The notes under the pieces were generated by a model. That model was not told the DNA's origin. It searched no databases and worked only from the letters and a program-made list of their open reading frames with translations. A stretch of 64,000 bases of DNA from Leucogyrophana mollusca (Eukaryota; Basidiomycota; Agaricomycetes; Boletales). Shown here one piece after another: positions 1 to 11,622 of the stretch (the stretch's first letter is position 1; the number at the start of each line of letters is the position of its first letter). The translations under genes and the position numbers were made by a program. The stretch is from NCBI GenBank assembly GCA_021014945.1, contig MU266419.1, positions 1 through 64,000 on the forward strand, in the 5' to 3' direction.

Positions 1-167
1 TCAGCTCTCCCCAGACGTCCCAACCCATGCCCATCTTCATCATCTTCCTCGTCCATCTCATCCACCTCATCCTGCTCGTCCTTCTCGTCCTGTTCGTCCT
101 GTTCGTCCTGCTCGTCCTGCTCGTCTTCAACCTGCTGAGCGCGATGGTCCTGCGATCGATGGGACAT
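1..167 (-). repeat. Low-complexity tract, possible start of an acidic protein
   Basis: The plus strand is a run of CTC/GTC/CTG triplets. On the minus strand this reads as an open frame from an ATG at 167-165 to the window edge, coding mostly Asp, Glu and Gln (DEQDEQDEQDE-like). The minus reading is chemically more plausible than the plus reading, which would be an unbroken hydrophobic stretch. It could be the 5' end of a minus-strand gene lying to the left, or only simple repeat. Confidence 0.3.
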
Positions 168-312
168 AGTGTTATGACTATGTCGAATACACATGGAATC
201 GGTGCGTGACACACTTCGGACTCCGCTTGTTTGGCTTTGCTTTGTGGCACTGACTTTGGCCTTGCATCTCCCTCAGATCCCACCAGCTCCCGGTTCCCGA
301 ACTGGCTCTTAG

Positions 313-993
313 CGACTTGCTACAGAACCTACCGAGACTCGGCCAGAGCCCGAACAGCTGGATACCCCGCCTTTTGTGTCCGACTCTGGCTATCTCTGGA
401 CGCGTATTACACACCGCTGGCCAAATTTGCGGTCGATCAGACCTCGTGCCCACGTAGAAACGCTACAGGGCTTTCCCCCTAAGACAGAAGAACATTTGAG
501 TACATCACCAGCCGTTACCTTAGGACGTCGGTGGTTGCACACGATACATCAGAATAAGTCGACGAAACAGATCATAGAAGGCCAGGCGGACATTGAATCT
601 CTCCCCACGCAAAAACGGCCACCGATGCGCTTCTGGAACCGTCTACGCGGAAGTGGTGCTCCCAGCGTTGAATCGAGACTTCGTGACCAGAAACAACCAA
701 CACCCGGAGTCGTCGACGTTGCCGGTGGTCGTGACAAAGTGGCAAGTATATCCTGTCCCCCTCGTGGCTTATCAACCTAAATATTCTTCGGACAGCGATT
801 GATAATGTCACCGGACACGGAGCGGTACGGTGTACCTCCGCCGGAGCCTGTGGAACTGCCGCCAATCGCAAGTCGCCCTCCTTCCTTCTTTGAGATAGAG
901 GAAGATCCTTTGGAGGGGTGGTCGTGGTCAAGAGAGCTACGCGAGCTAATATGCTGTTATTGGTGCTTCCCGCGCAACACACGGCCTGTCTAG
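313..993 (+). pseudogene. Tail-only relic of the WD40 gene family (copy 0)
   Basis: Exons 5-7 of the local WD40 family are recognisable without the propeller and without exons 1-4. An acceptor at 311-312 opens the exon-5 equivalent. The frame runs unbroken through the exon-6 equivalent (MRFWNRLRGSG, then [12 protein letters not shown]) to 741, so the exon 5/6 intron of the full copies is not needed here. A GCAAGT donor at 742 and a CAG acceptor at 794-795 lead to the last exon (796-993), which ends in CCYWCFPRN. The sequence is more diverged than the other tails. Its 3' flank (about 1080-1340) matches the flank of gene E best. It is probably a 5'-truncated duplicate; an unrelated upstream exon outside the window cannot be excluded. 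Confidence 0.65.
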
Positions 994-2640
994 GTCACCA
1001 TTCACCTTCCTATCGCGATACCTATGCCATTGTAATAAATGAACAATTTCCCGGGTCGCGACGACAGTAGTTGATATTTAATAAAATGCGCGAGAGCCAC
1101 TCCCGATACTCGATAGGGAAAAGGGTGGCGGACTTGAGCATGAGGGCCTTGGATGTAAGCTTGAGTGCGACACGCGCGAAACGAGCCTATGTACGTAGTT
1201 GCCGTCCTCATTAGACACTGAGCTGGTCACCAGACCTCGTGTAGCTAGGTCCCAACGTGCAGCTGGCTGCGGGGAGAAACCACCTACCTTGAATACGCGG
1301 AGAATGTGAAGTGTTGGCATTGGAGCGGGAGGTGCTTACCTGCGAAGACGAGAAGATATGTATATGCTAAATCCCCTTCATCTGACGCCGGTCTTGGAGC
1401 AACATTCGTCGTAGACGCCAGAGAACCGTAACAAATATCACTACGATCACGATCACCTCGACGGCGGCCAGGATATTCCAGGCCCAATGAGGGATATGCG
1501 AGAATGGCCCACGTCCCGGTCAACCCATGAGGGTGTTGGGAGCGGGCTATATGACAATGGTGTTAATAACGACCTCAAAGCTCTTCCGGGAATTTAGGTG
1601 GGCATGGAACCCTGATTAGCTTGCGGGCACCTGTGGTCCAATGGTCAGGCACATTCACGATCATGAAGTTGACACTGACCGTCCTCCAAACAGGAGGTTG
1701 GATGCAAGCAAGAGGAGGCCACCCACTGGGCTGTTGCGAGAGAACGGACAACTACAATGGTTCCGGGTCAGGTTCACACTACTTGACGCACATGTGCTTG
1801 CTGACTGTCGTCATATCCGAATCTTCGATCAGAGCAGAGGTGATCTGGGTGCTGATTACTGAGGCGCGAACCTCTGATGTTGGCCTGCAGTTGTCAGTAC
1901 AGTTACAAGTAGAGGTCACCGGTCGTTTGCACGACTAATGACTGGTTATTCAACTCGATACAAGGTGATGAGGACGCGACAAAGTGGCCTGGTTCAAGTT
2001 GGAGGGCATCCGAGAGCCACAGATATGACTAAGCAAGCCCTAACCCAGATCTGGCATAGGTTTTTGTTCAGCGTCTGCAGCTTTCCTCAGCGATCACGCT
2101 GCTGGGGACTCACGACGAATACAACTTGCATAGCAAGGACTTCGCGTTAGTGTGTTTCGGAGTCACAATGGATTAGCACATCTTCTATACCACTTCGAAC
2201 ATGTGCGATATCGTCATTCACGCAGTGACAGGAGGACCAGGGAGGACCGCGGATATTACTCACTGGATGGCTCGCCTCATCGCTTCCCCAGGTGTAGGTG
2301 GACTCTCTCGCCATCATTGTTGTATCCCCAACTCACTTACCTCTAGGATTCAACAGATTGTGGTGGGACTTCCCAGAAATAGCCAGTGTTTGATGACTCG
2401 CATCCGAGTCGCATTAGTCACTTCGAGAGGGCGAAAACTTCGTCTGCCATTCCAGTCAACCCCTCTACATGGATAGCTCGGCCGCTCAACGAACAAGAGT
2501 TCAACTTTTCGGGCCTTGAGATTGAATTGACGTGACGCTCAGTGCCACTATAAAATTTGGATCGAAGTTGAATGCAGGCGCTGATGTCATTTCTTTTTCA
2601 TTTTTCCTAGCTTTAGATCACCATTGACCATACTAAGTAC
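994..2640. other. No gene seen; duplicated 3' block of the WD40 unit at its start
   Basis: About 1080-1340 resembles the sequence downstream of genes B, C, D and E, best seen against 44805-45080. The remainder has only short frames without recognisable protein features or consistent splice signals. Confidence 0.5.
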
Positions 2641-2679
2641 TCGCTCTACGCTCTACCGCCATCACTGGTGCTAGACCAG

Positions 2680-2979
2680 ATGGAGGAGTCGAGTGGATCA
2701 GAAATGCCCCCAAACACCTTGGACTCTGACCCGGCATCTGCGGAAAGGTCTAACGTTGCTTCACCTTCTACCACCTTCCGGCGATTAGCCAGGCGCTCAT
2801 TCGCCAGCACCTCCGCATCTCCATTCACAAGCGTATCTAGGATCTCCTTGGGTCAAATACGCACGTCGCAGCTTCTAAGCGTTCAGTGCATAATTTACAT
2901 TCACCCCCAGGCCGTCACACGAACCACAAAGTTGCAACTTCACCCACTCGCGAGGAACAGGAATATCTTCATCAATTAA
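2680..2979 (+). CDS. Small Ser/Thr/Pro-rich hypothetical frame
   Basis: An ATG at 2680 opens a 99-codon frame beginning MEESSGSEMPPNTLDSDP, rich in Ser, Thr, Pro and Ala in its first 60 residues, then becoming less protein-like. It ends within the leader of the downstream DUF6534 gene. No family is recognised. It may be a first exon of something else or a chance frame. Confidence 0.2.
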   Translation: MEESSGSEMPPNTLDSDPASAERSNVASPSTTFRRLARRSFASTSASPFTSVSRISLGQIRTSQLLSVQCIIYIHPQAVTRTTKLQLHPLARNRNIFIN

Positions 2980-3002
2980 CTCTTGCATGTCGTACTGCCG
3001 CA

Positions 3003-4901
3003 ATGAGCACCATACAACCTTTTCCACTCGGCACAACTGATGGTGCGGAACTCCTTGCGACTTTCGTTTCTGTTGCGCTTTGGGGAACGACATGTATGCA
3101 ATCGTCAGTCGTTCTCTTCCTGTGCGAACCTAACCTAATGTAACCTTCCGTCCAGCTTGATATACTTCGTGAAGTGAGCGTCGGAGAATAATAAATGAGA
3201 CTGAAGGTGACCACTTTGCAGTTACCCTAATGATAAGGCGATTTTGAAAGTTCTTGTACGTGCTTTTGTCACATTCATTGAATTCGCCAAGCTGAGCATA
3301 TCGCTTCCAGGTCGTATGGCTATGGCCAGTTCTTTCTCCTTGTTCTAGTCCAAGCCCGCGCTGAGCTGTCATTGGAATCAGGCTCGTAGATACCACTCAT
3401 GAGACACTTATTGTCGAAGGAGGTGGGGCGGCACTATTTATCCCCTTAGTTTCAGGTCTCACCCCAATACAAGTTTACACATCTATCATAACCGACTTCT
3501 GCAACTATGCACGCATCGAGACCGTTGTTCCGTAAGTTCAAGTTTACGCTCGCTTGGGCATCGGAGGCATCCTTTGTTGACGCTATTGATCACTTCGTCA
3601 GTGAATATATTGTATGTATAAACCTCGGATCTTAGGGGTGCGTTACTGAGTGTATTCATGTCAGTGGCAGGTTCTGCTTACTGTAAGTCGTGTATTCGTT
3701 TCTTGCGTGACCCTCATCTCTAATAGCCCCCTTAGTCCTTAGTAGCCCTTCCCTCGCAGGTATTTTTCACGTATCGCATTTCGCAATGTCAGGTTTTTCG
3801 CTTGATTTTTCTCCGAAATCTCCGACTGACGCGTTTCTTGCAGTCAGCGGTAGAAAATGGATATTCTTTGCTTTGCTTGTAAGTTTCTTCGTTTTCAGGC
3901 TTCGGTCTTCGCCGAGATTGATCCATTGTGGTGTTAGGCTCCACTAGCAACTTTTGAATTAGGTCTGTCCTCGGTTACATAATACCTTTTTAGCAAGACT
4001 CATGTCCCCGCAGCAGGTGGCCTCGGTACGTGTTCGATATGCCAGTGACCGCGTCTACTGACACCAGCGCACACGTGTCAGCCTTCATAGCGCTGGGGTA
4101 AGTAATGCTTATACCTCTTTCATTCACCTCCTTGATCACATGAACCAGAACTATTACGCCCACTGATCAGGCTCTCGTGTCCGTAAGGCTTTCTGTACGT
4201 CCTTGGTTGGCTCCTGTCACTTGCTGAGGCTCATGGTTAATGTGCCATTTCAGAGCATATTCACTGCTGTCCAGGGCACCGCGGCTGGCGTGGACATCAC
4301 CATTGCAGCCGGGCTTGTTTATTTGCTCCACGCCAGCCGGGAGAGCGCACTTCCTCGGTACAGAGCCCGCCATCTGCTGCCTGCTCATTTCGCACACTCA
4401 ATCTCGTTAATGATCTCGCAGATCAAGAAGCATCCTCCAGAAACTCATGATTCTTTCTATCAACACCGGAATATGGACGGCATTATTCGCAATCTTTACT
4501 CTGATCACCGTAAGCTCCATATCCATTTGAATCGTGGCGCTCCCTCGTCTGAGTAAGAATCCAGATCCTTGCCTACAAAGACAACCTGATCTATGTTGCG
4601 CTTTACTTCCCCTTGTGTCCACTGTACTGCAACACTGTCCTCGCTAACCTCAACGCGCGAAAACTCATAAGAGCTCAGCCAAATTCGAGTCAAGATAATG
4701 ATACATTCAATTTGACCTCGATATACATCCGTCTCCATGCCTCTCGCGGTCAGGTATGGTTCATAAGACTAAGAGCTTTTTCCGCGCGCTAACGCATCTT
4801 TTTCTTTGTTGCGCCAGTCTGAAACTATGACAATTGAGCCCACGACCCCTACTAAAGCTGCACGACAAAGGTTTGATCCTGGCTCTCCCATACTTCTGTG
4901 A
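3003..4901 (+). CDS. DUF6534-type multi-pass membrane protein, many small exons
   Basis: The pieces assemble into the Agaricomycete seven-helix DUF6534 pattern. Exon 1 (3003-3103) gives MSTIQPFPLGTTDGAELLAT and the first helix. Exon 2 (3156-3173) and exon 3 (3222-3310) give LIYFVNYPNDKAILKVL. Exon 4 is about 3390-3531. Exons at 3760-3787 and 3844-3878 give VFFTYRISQF and SGRKWIFFALL, followed by 3938-3973. Exons 4254-4357, 4422-4509, 4565-4753 and 4818-4901 give QGTAAGVDITIAAG, the helix LMILSINTGIWTALFAIF, the signature CNTVLANLNAR and a short polar tail. Junctions are GT-AG with CTAAC-like branch points and keep frame. Exons around 3532-3759 and 3974-4253 are not resolved, so an internal lesion is possible. 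Function is unknown in the family; a plasma-membrane or endomembrane location is inferred. Confidence 0.6.
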
Positions 4902-5386
4902 AAATGGCACTAGAACAACATTATGGGAGGCCGACTGGCCCTCAGTGCTGTCTCCCGTGGCCGTGGCAGGTACGACGATGTGATCGATACATAGGTGCCC
5001 ATCTTCGCAAGGAAAGGAGTGGGGGTGGTGTAATAGCACTACCTGTTTTTATCTGATGACGGCAAGTCTTTTTAGGTTATTACACCACTTTGCTGGCTTC
5101 GAGCATCAACTGCTTTTCGTCACTTTGATCATGATTTTGGGAGCCTCCGGATGCGCGTTCATCAGTTGGACTGAGGCGAGATGGGGGGTCCTTCTTTACA
5201 CTGGAAGCACCTGGTCCACTACTTTTGGCCACCCGGCAGCCATAAGGTCACCAGTTTTCGTGGTCCTTCGCTAGGTTTTCCTTGTCTGATCGGGGGTTAC
5301 TCACCTTCTAGCGGTGATTCCCGCTCACGGCTTACTATGGTACAGTCGAACGGGCAGCTCCGACACGAGTCACACGAGCGGGGATC
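4902..5386. other. No gene seen
   Basis: Only short frames. A hydrophobic 72-codon frame at 5056-5274 has no supporting signals. Confidence 0.5.
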
Positions 5387-5575
5387 GATGCGACACAAGT
5401 TAAACGAATGGGGGCTAATTCGAGTTGTATTGACGTGATGCAAGATAAATCGGAGCGGGTTAATACAAGGTGAACCGGAGCGAGTCAAATCAAGATAAAC
5501 CACCGCGAGTCAATCAAGATAAACATCCACGAGTCGACTCGAGGTAGACCCGCGAGCTAAACAAAACGCAAAAAC
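5387..5575. repeat. Degenerate 20-24 bp tandem repeat
   Basis: Several imperfect copies of a motif close to GAGTCAATTCAAGATAAAC follow one another. Related blocks lie at about 21860-22020, 14160-14210 and 34645-34780. Each sits just beyond the 3' end of a CDC73-like minus-strand copy, so the repeat is part of the duplicated segment. Confidence 0.6.
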
Positions 5576-5586
5576 GCACCTTCAGG

Positions 5587-6110
5587 TCAGTCATTCCAGT
5601 CCTTGATCTTCGTATTCGGGGGGTCGTTCGTCCATGAGACGTATACCCCCTTGACTACGCGCACAGGGAAAAGGGGAGTGTCATTATCGGTGTCAGGCAG
5701 CGTCTGTGTGCAACCCCCCACTCCATCCCACCCCTTCCCACTCCCCCACCAAAACACACACAACTCAGTACACCCCAGAAACCCACACAACCCCCCGCCC
5801 CCACCAGAGGCGCACGAGCCGCGACTGACCATGATGAAACAGCACCCTTGGCTCGGCCCACTTATACGAACGAAACTGCCACGCCTGGCCGATCGTCATG
5901 ACGCAGACGACGCGCTCCCATGCGTCGTGAGTCGCGCCACCGTACTTGGGGTGGACTTGGGGAGGGAGGAGGGGCCAGGGACAAGATGGGTGGCGGTGGC
6001 GAGGGAGGAGGGCGTAGGTGCGTATGTTATTGGAGTATTCGATTTTATGGCGTTGCGCAGAGCAAGTAGCGCGTCGGTCGTGTTCATCGTGCTCATCACA
6101 GGTCAACGTC
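5587..6110 (-). pseudogene. CDC73-like relic K1 (N- and C-terminal pieces joined)
   Basis: Read on the minus strand, the N-terminal CDC73-like motif DALLALRNAIKSNTPITYA (about 6093-6030) is followed almost directly by the C-terminal domain motifs RVVCVMTIGQAWQF, YKWAEPRVLFHH and VSWTNDPPNTKIKDWN. The central several hundred residues of a normal CDC73 are missing. The N and C pieces lie in different frames, so this is not a functional PAF1-complex subunit. Family assignment rests on remembered basidiomycete CDC73 motifs. Confidence 0.6.
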
Positions 6111-6139
6111 GAAGTGCTAGTGTTTTTTACGTAATACAG

Positions 6140-7240
6140 AGAGCATTTTATTTTACCAGCTCCGCCAAGTCAAAGGAACGTCGATTATCATCGCCCTCCT
6201 CCCGCCACTCTCCCCCCGCCCAAACAAGAGGACATCCGGGAAATGGATTGTCGTGACACTCCATCGAAAACATTATGATCGACTCCACGATTGGTTGCGA
6301 CTCTCCGCGAGAAATTGGCGTCAAGGCCACATACCAACTCCGCCAATTCTGAGCACGTCCCTCAGCCTCGTCGCCGGGAGCACGTTTTGAACCCGGCCTC
6401 GTAGCCGCGAGTACATCATACAAATCCCAGCCTCATAGCTGAGAGGGGACCACTTGAGAGCCCCGATATGAGTGCCGTCGAAGCTTCCCAATATCCCCCG
6501 TCGATCTCCTGTTGTTGTTCGTCATCCTTTGGGAGTTGCACGTTACACTCCTCCCGCTTGCTGCCCAAACGACCACCGTCGATGGCGACACGCTACACGC
6601 GTCCTGTACCAACAATGTCTCGGGCAGTTGTAGCGAGTCGCTGGGGTGACACATCTGCAACGGTTCCTCTCCCACTCTTAGACATACAAATTATCTAAGC
6701 ACGCATTTCGCTGCCCATAGCGTCCCACTGGTAAGTATTTTTAAAATTGTTTGCTTCAATGTCTGGCCCTCTTCGATATCCACGCCTGCCTCACCTACAC
6801 CCACGCTCAAATGACCGCCATCAACAGCGCCAGGCTATACGTGGCCTGGACTTTGCTCCTCCGTCGCCACTTGTCGCTCGTGCTCTGCGCACCAACAGGC
6901 GACCTAGCCCTCAACTTCGCATGCGGCCGATCATGCTAATCCCCCAATCTCCAGGCCAGGCCCGATCAGTATGCATCGTGGAAGCATCTCGGTGCTGTAC
7001 GTTGCCTCATGATAATTCCTCAATGTCAAATGCTAAAACCGCGTGTACACTTGAAACGAGTACAGAGCAGTTGATCTCGACTTGCCCAATTGTTCCTCCC
7101 TGGTCCATTTCAACGCCCACTGTTATATCCCCGGATTGGCCTGGCAGTGCACATGCAAAACGTCGTAAATATTCAGATATAGAGAGGCTCGGTAACTCAA
7201 AGTACATGAGGTTGGGTCCACATCCACCAGCCGAGGGATA
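6140..7240. repeat. Duplicated block X (upstream of CDC73-like copies)
   Basis: This block recurs next to the 5' end of nearly every CDC73-like copy (for example 15656-16460, 24240-24960, 29220-30300, 35340-36000, 40200-41330 and 45630-45990). It carries common strings such as GAGTCGCTGGGGTGACACAT. No coding frame is conserved across copies. Confidence 0.55.
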
Positions 7241-7437
7241 AGTTCAGGCGAACAGGCCAGAGATATTGTGAGGAGCCTCAACATGCAACTAATTGGCACA
7301 ATTGTAGTACGTCGATATAGGTCGAGATGAAGGGAGTACCCAGAGTGAATCTGTCGACCTATAAGGTACGTACATGGGCTTTGCGAGGCCCCCAGAAATC
7401 CCGTAATTATATGCGTCGAGAGTATCTATTATTCAGT

Positions 7438-7631
7438 TGAGCGCTGAAGGGCTGTGTCAAAGGCGCTTATATGTTGGCGACAAACACATTGGCAGTGCCG
7501 CGCCAATACAGCAACTTGAGCAAGCATATAGACAACATGCTCACTTTGTGATTCCGTCCCTCATAACTCATTGTCCTCCCCATACGTCGCCCAAAAATCA
7601 CTGATCGGCGCATCTCTTCCACCTCCACACG
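7438..7631 (+). promoter_or_regulatory. P block: promoter region of WD40 gene A
   Basis: The conserved 5' block of the family holds an inverted pair of CCAAT boxes (ATTGG at 7488-7492, CCAAT at 7503-7507). These are followed by a TATA-like CATATAGA at 7525, about 100 bp before the ATG. In most copies the TATA-like element sits inside the inverted repeat GAGCAT..ATGCTC; here the left arm is CAAGCAT. A CT-rich leader precedes the start codon. Confidence 0.55.
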
Positions 7632-9826
7632 ATGTCCAGCCCAGCTGAGTTAAGCTCTTCGGTTGAGCGTACCTCATCGCATCCTCCGACAAAGGTTTTC
7701 AAAGGGCACACCCACTTCGTCGATTCTGTTGCTTATTTTCCCGACGGACGGCACATAGCGAGTGGATCCGACGACAAGACCATCCGCATCTGGAACGTCG
7801 AGACCGGGAAACAGGAAGGAGAAACTTTGGAGCACGATTCTGAAGTAAGAGCTATAGCAATAGCTCCAGACGGCGCGACAATCGCAGGTAGAGTGGTGGG
7901 CGGGCTGATTGTGTGGGATGTGGTAACACGGAACAGGGTACGGGCAGTCAAATTAGACGGCGAGTTGGATCGGGCCGCATATGCGTTGATGGTAGCCTTT
8001 TCCCCAGATTGTCGTTGCATTGCTACCGCATCGTCGATGGGCACCTCGATACAGCTGTGGGATGTGGACACAGGCAGCCTAGTTAGAGAACTACAGCAAC
8101 ATGTCGACATGGTATGGTGTTTGTCATTCTCACCAGACGGCGTACGCATTGCCACTGGTTCACCCAGGGGGTCTTTCCGAGTGTTTGATACCTCAACCGG
8201 CAAGACTGTCGTCGGTCCCACACGAGGCCATGCGGATGCAGTGACGTCGCTGGTGTATTCGCCAGACAGCTGTCTCCTGGTCACTGGGTCAGATGATGGA
8301 AGCATTCGAACATGGGATGCTGCAACGGGATGGGAGGTGGGAAGTCCGATTTTGCTGCCCGGGAGCGCCATCCGGGGAATTGTAATCAGCGCGGATGGAA
8401 AGAGGATTGCAATTACCTCAGCTGACCACACAGTGCGACTGTGGAACTTGGAGACGCGACTACAAATCGGAGACTTATATGCCAGCCGAGCCTCCAGCTG
8501 GACACGCTCTGTCGCATTCTCACCAAATGGACGCTTCGTAATCATTGGGGGAGGTCGAGATGTAGAATTATGGGACACAGCCGCGGTGCTTGACAGCGCC
8601 GTAAGTGGTGCTCCCAACTCGAATATGGCACCCGCTCTGACCTCGTCCCTTAGCCGTCTCCACCAATCACGGGCAACCGAGAACCCTCCGTAGGCTTCAT
8701 TTTGTGTACGTGAGCCTTTCCACCCACTAACGCACACCTGTCGTGTTGTAGCGCTCCATTGTTCCTTCGGCACACGTGATAACGCATCCACCTCCCTTTC
8801 TCCAACAGAAGCAGGCCCCATCCAAGACGCGCAGAGATACCTCTTCACTGAGTTCGTCTATACTCGACGTAAGCTTACTTTCCTATCACGGAGGGGACGG
8901 GTGCCTCAGATGCTAATTTTGCGCTATGTAGCTTCCTGCAGTAGTGCAGCCGACACCTGAGCGCGCGAAGCAAGGTCAACGAGCACCGAGCATAGACGAC
9001 TGGGATTCATTCCAATCACACCGCGTATGTGTGGATCGATATCTTAAATGTATCTATCGTCTCGTGACTGCACTACTCTCTAGCAACCTACTGCAGAACC
9101 TACCAAGACCCAGCAGGAACCCCGAGCCGAACTCGGAAACCTGAACACTCCGCCTTCTGCACCTGACAGCCGATGGGCGCGTATCATACGTCGGCCCTGG
9201 CGCCATTTGCTGTCGCGCAAACCCCATGCCCACATAGAGACCCCACAGGACTCTCCCCACTCCCCTCCGGAGGAACATCCAACGCCCCGTAAACATCCTG
9301 ATGTGAATGATTCGTGGCCAGGTCCTCACTACGAATATTGACTTGTGTGTATTTACAGCCTAGCCCAGCTACTGATCCCTCAGCCATATCGACGCGGGGC
9401 GATCACACTGGAGACGAAGCCCACGTGAGAAACCCAGACGCGCAAAAACAGTTCCCGGTGCGTTTCTGGGACCGTCTACGCAGAAGTGGTGCCTCCCGTC
9501 ATAAATCGAGACCTCGTGGCCAGAAGCAACCAACACCCGGAGTCGTCGACGTCGCCGGTGGACGGGACAAAGTGGCAAGTACATCCTGTCCCCCTTGTAG
9601 CTCATTAACCTAAACCTGCTTCGGACAGCGATTGATAATGTCACCGGACACAGAGGAGTACGGTGTACCTCCGGCGGAGCCTGTGGAACTGCCGCCAATC
9701 GCAAGTCGCCCTCCTTCATTCTTTGAGATAGAGGTAGATCCCTCGAAGGGGTGGTCGTGGTCAAGAGAGCTATGCGAGCTAATATGCTGCTATTGGTGCT
9801 TCCCGCGCAACCAACGGCCTGGCTAG
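7632..9826 (+). CDS. WD40 propeller protein with conserved tail, gene A
   Basis: Seven exons: 7632-8600, 8654-8689, 8752-8868, 8932-9024, 9084-9302, 9359-9574, 9629-9826, giving 615 residues. All introns are phase 0 and 50-65 bp. Residues 22 to about 318 form seven WD40 blades (first FKGHTHFVDSVAYFPDG..IRIWNVETG, last RDVELWDTAAV), enough for one closed propeller. The tail has a Ser/Pro linker (exons 2-3), PSIDDWDSFQSHR (exon 4), a basic segment [17 protein letters not shown] (exon 5), VRFWDRLRRSG plus [11 protein letters not shown] (exon 6) and [22 protein letters not shown] (exon 7). Intron 6 begins GCAAGT, probably a GC-AG intron; GTGGCA three bases upstream is a weaker GT alternative. The propeller probably binds protein. 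The tail resembles tails of Boletales WD40 families, but no function is known. The frame is intact. Confidence 0.85.
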
Positions 9827-10640
9827 GCCACCTTTCATGTTTCCATGACGATACCGACGAGAGGCACAAGTGTGAGCGCGAGCGTTGAGACGGCAGACGG
9901 TACTTTACGAAAGGACCGTATCAACGGCTACTAAGCGTGGATAGTCGACGTGAATGAATGGTGATTGCGAATGACGGTCTGGTGGAGTCCTATGTCGAAG
10001 ATGGGCGGCAGGAGCGGTGGACGGGACGAAAGATACAGCTAGGAAGAAAGAGAATCTTGCAAGGGCCGTGCGAATGCACGTGTCCCATACCGACAGCAGC
10101 CTCGAAAGTGGGGCCCCGCAATCAGGAAGCAAATTGCTCACCCGGATCACGAGAATAAATGATCGTGAGGACAAGGCTTTGGGTAGCCCACCGCGACAGT
10201 GACGTACCCGGAGCTCAGCGAATGCCCGAGATGGAACGAGCCAGCAACAGACATTTGTGGTGCAGGACAGACCGTAGGCTGCGTCCGTGTCTTCGATCGC
10301 AGACTTCACAGTGGAAACCGACGGCAAGCAGGAACCACTTGCTGATGTGGTTGTCCGCTGCAGTCATCGTTCTCGGACTTGCCCAATCGCGCCTCTCTGT
10401 CGGCTTCGTCTACCAATAAATTCCCCAGACTGGCACGAGGAAAACACTGTAAAGATTCGTAGTAGAAAATTCGGCGACTGAAAGTACGTAGGGGTAGGAG
10501 TCCATACTTGCGATTTGAAGAGTGATTTAGGCAAGGAGGACAGGTGGAGAAGCCTGGAGGAACCCCAACACGCAATCCAATCACACTCGCCTGCAGGTGT
10601 GCGTACTAGACCTCACAATAGTCACTGGCGACGACATCAC
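9827..10640. other. No gene; duplicated block R
   Basis: About 9985-10160 resembles 50910-51150 and 31270-31400. About 10260-10400 resembles other upstream blocks near 16850-17010 and 31570-31720. There is no conserved coding frame. Confidence 0.45.
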
Positions 10641-11380
10641 CCGCGATACATCAATAGGTTAAGATCAAGGGCAGGTTTTTGGAGCCTTGATCTGAGCTGA
10701 AGGCTATCGGAATGTGTCACCTGGGGGCGCAGCGATGCACAAGTCGGCTGGGGGGACAAGAGGACAGGATGGATATGAATGTATCGACCTGTGAGACGAT
10801 GTGCATGGTGGTTTGTGGGCCCATGATAGCGAGATTGGGCGCGTGAGGCTTTGTGACACCTGTTACTGTAGGTGTGATGTATCACCCCTGGCTATGGCCA
10901 GATAGAGATAATACATGATATACGGAGAGCTAGAGGTGGACTGATACATGAATTTGTGGCCAAGCAAGCCCCAATACCAAGCCTGTGGTGTTCCCGAGTG
11001 GTCCCGTTCCCCATCATATTGATGCCAGCGTGTTCTGATATGTGTCCGGTGTCATACAGAGATCTGTGAGATCACCTCCGATGCAGATCTGGAACCATCT
11101 AAGGCATCACAGGACAAGATGCCAGTTCCGGGTCAGGTACCAACATTAACTTCACCTGCGGTACATCGATAGGGGAAGATCAAGGGCAGGTGTTTGGAAC
11201 CTTGATCTGAGCTGGAAGCTATCGGAATGTGTCACCTGGGGGCGCAGCAACGCACAAGTCGGCTGGGGGGACAGGAAGACAGGATGGATTTGAATTTGTC
11301 GACCTATGAGGCGACGTGCATGATGGTTTGTGAACCCATGATAGCAAGGTTGGGCACGTGAGGCCCTGTGAAGCCCGGCA
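10640..11380. repeat. Direct repeat of about 220 bp, two copies
   Basis: 10640-10862 and 11158-11380 are near-identical; both contain GGCTATCGGAATGTGTCACC-like and GCACAAGTCGGCTGGGGGGA strings. They are spaced about 518 bp apart in the region upstream of gene B. More diverged relatives lie at 7300-7440 and 39740-39930. Confidence 0.75.
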
Positions 11381-11427
11381 GAGTAGAGGTCCTGTGTTGA
11401 CTTGTGTCGAGAAGATGTAATATCAGG

Positions 11428-11622
11428 TCGAGCGCTGAAGGGCTGCGTCAAAGGCGCCCATCCGTTGGCCGAAAAGACATTGGCAGTGCCGCGCCAATAC
11501 AGCAACTTGAGCGAGCATATAGACAGCATGCTCACTTTGAGTTTCTGTCCCTCACAACACATAGTTCCCCCAAACATCAACCTAAATCGTCACTGACCGC
11601 CCATCTATCTCATCTCCACGCG
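11428..11622 (+). promoter_or_regulatory. P block: promoter region of WD40 gene B
   Basis: Same architecture as upstream of gene A, with ATTGG and CCAAT facing each other (CATTGGCAGTGCCGCGCCAA) and CATATAGA at 11516. The TATA-like element lies within a perfect GAGCAT..ATGCTC inverted repeat. Confidence 0.55.

Noticed and set aside
27..209. Plus-strand frame with an almost pure Leu/Val/Phe stretch, as if a membrane peptide
   Set aside because: It comes from a simple CTC/GTC/CTG repeat; no flanking coding features.
7733..8848. 371-codon minus-strand frame antisense to WD40 gene A (and similar ones at 11970-12668, 25841-26671, 32169-32657, 42448-43008)
   Set aside because: Shadow frame of the conserved WD40 coding sequence; rich in Ser/Arg/Pro as expected from the opposite codons and without splice or start context.
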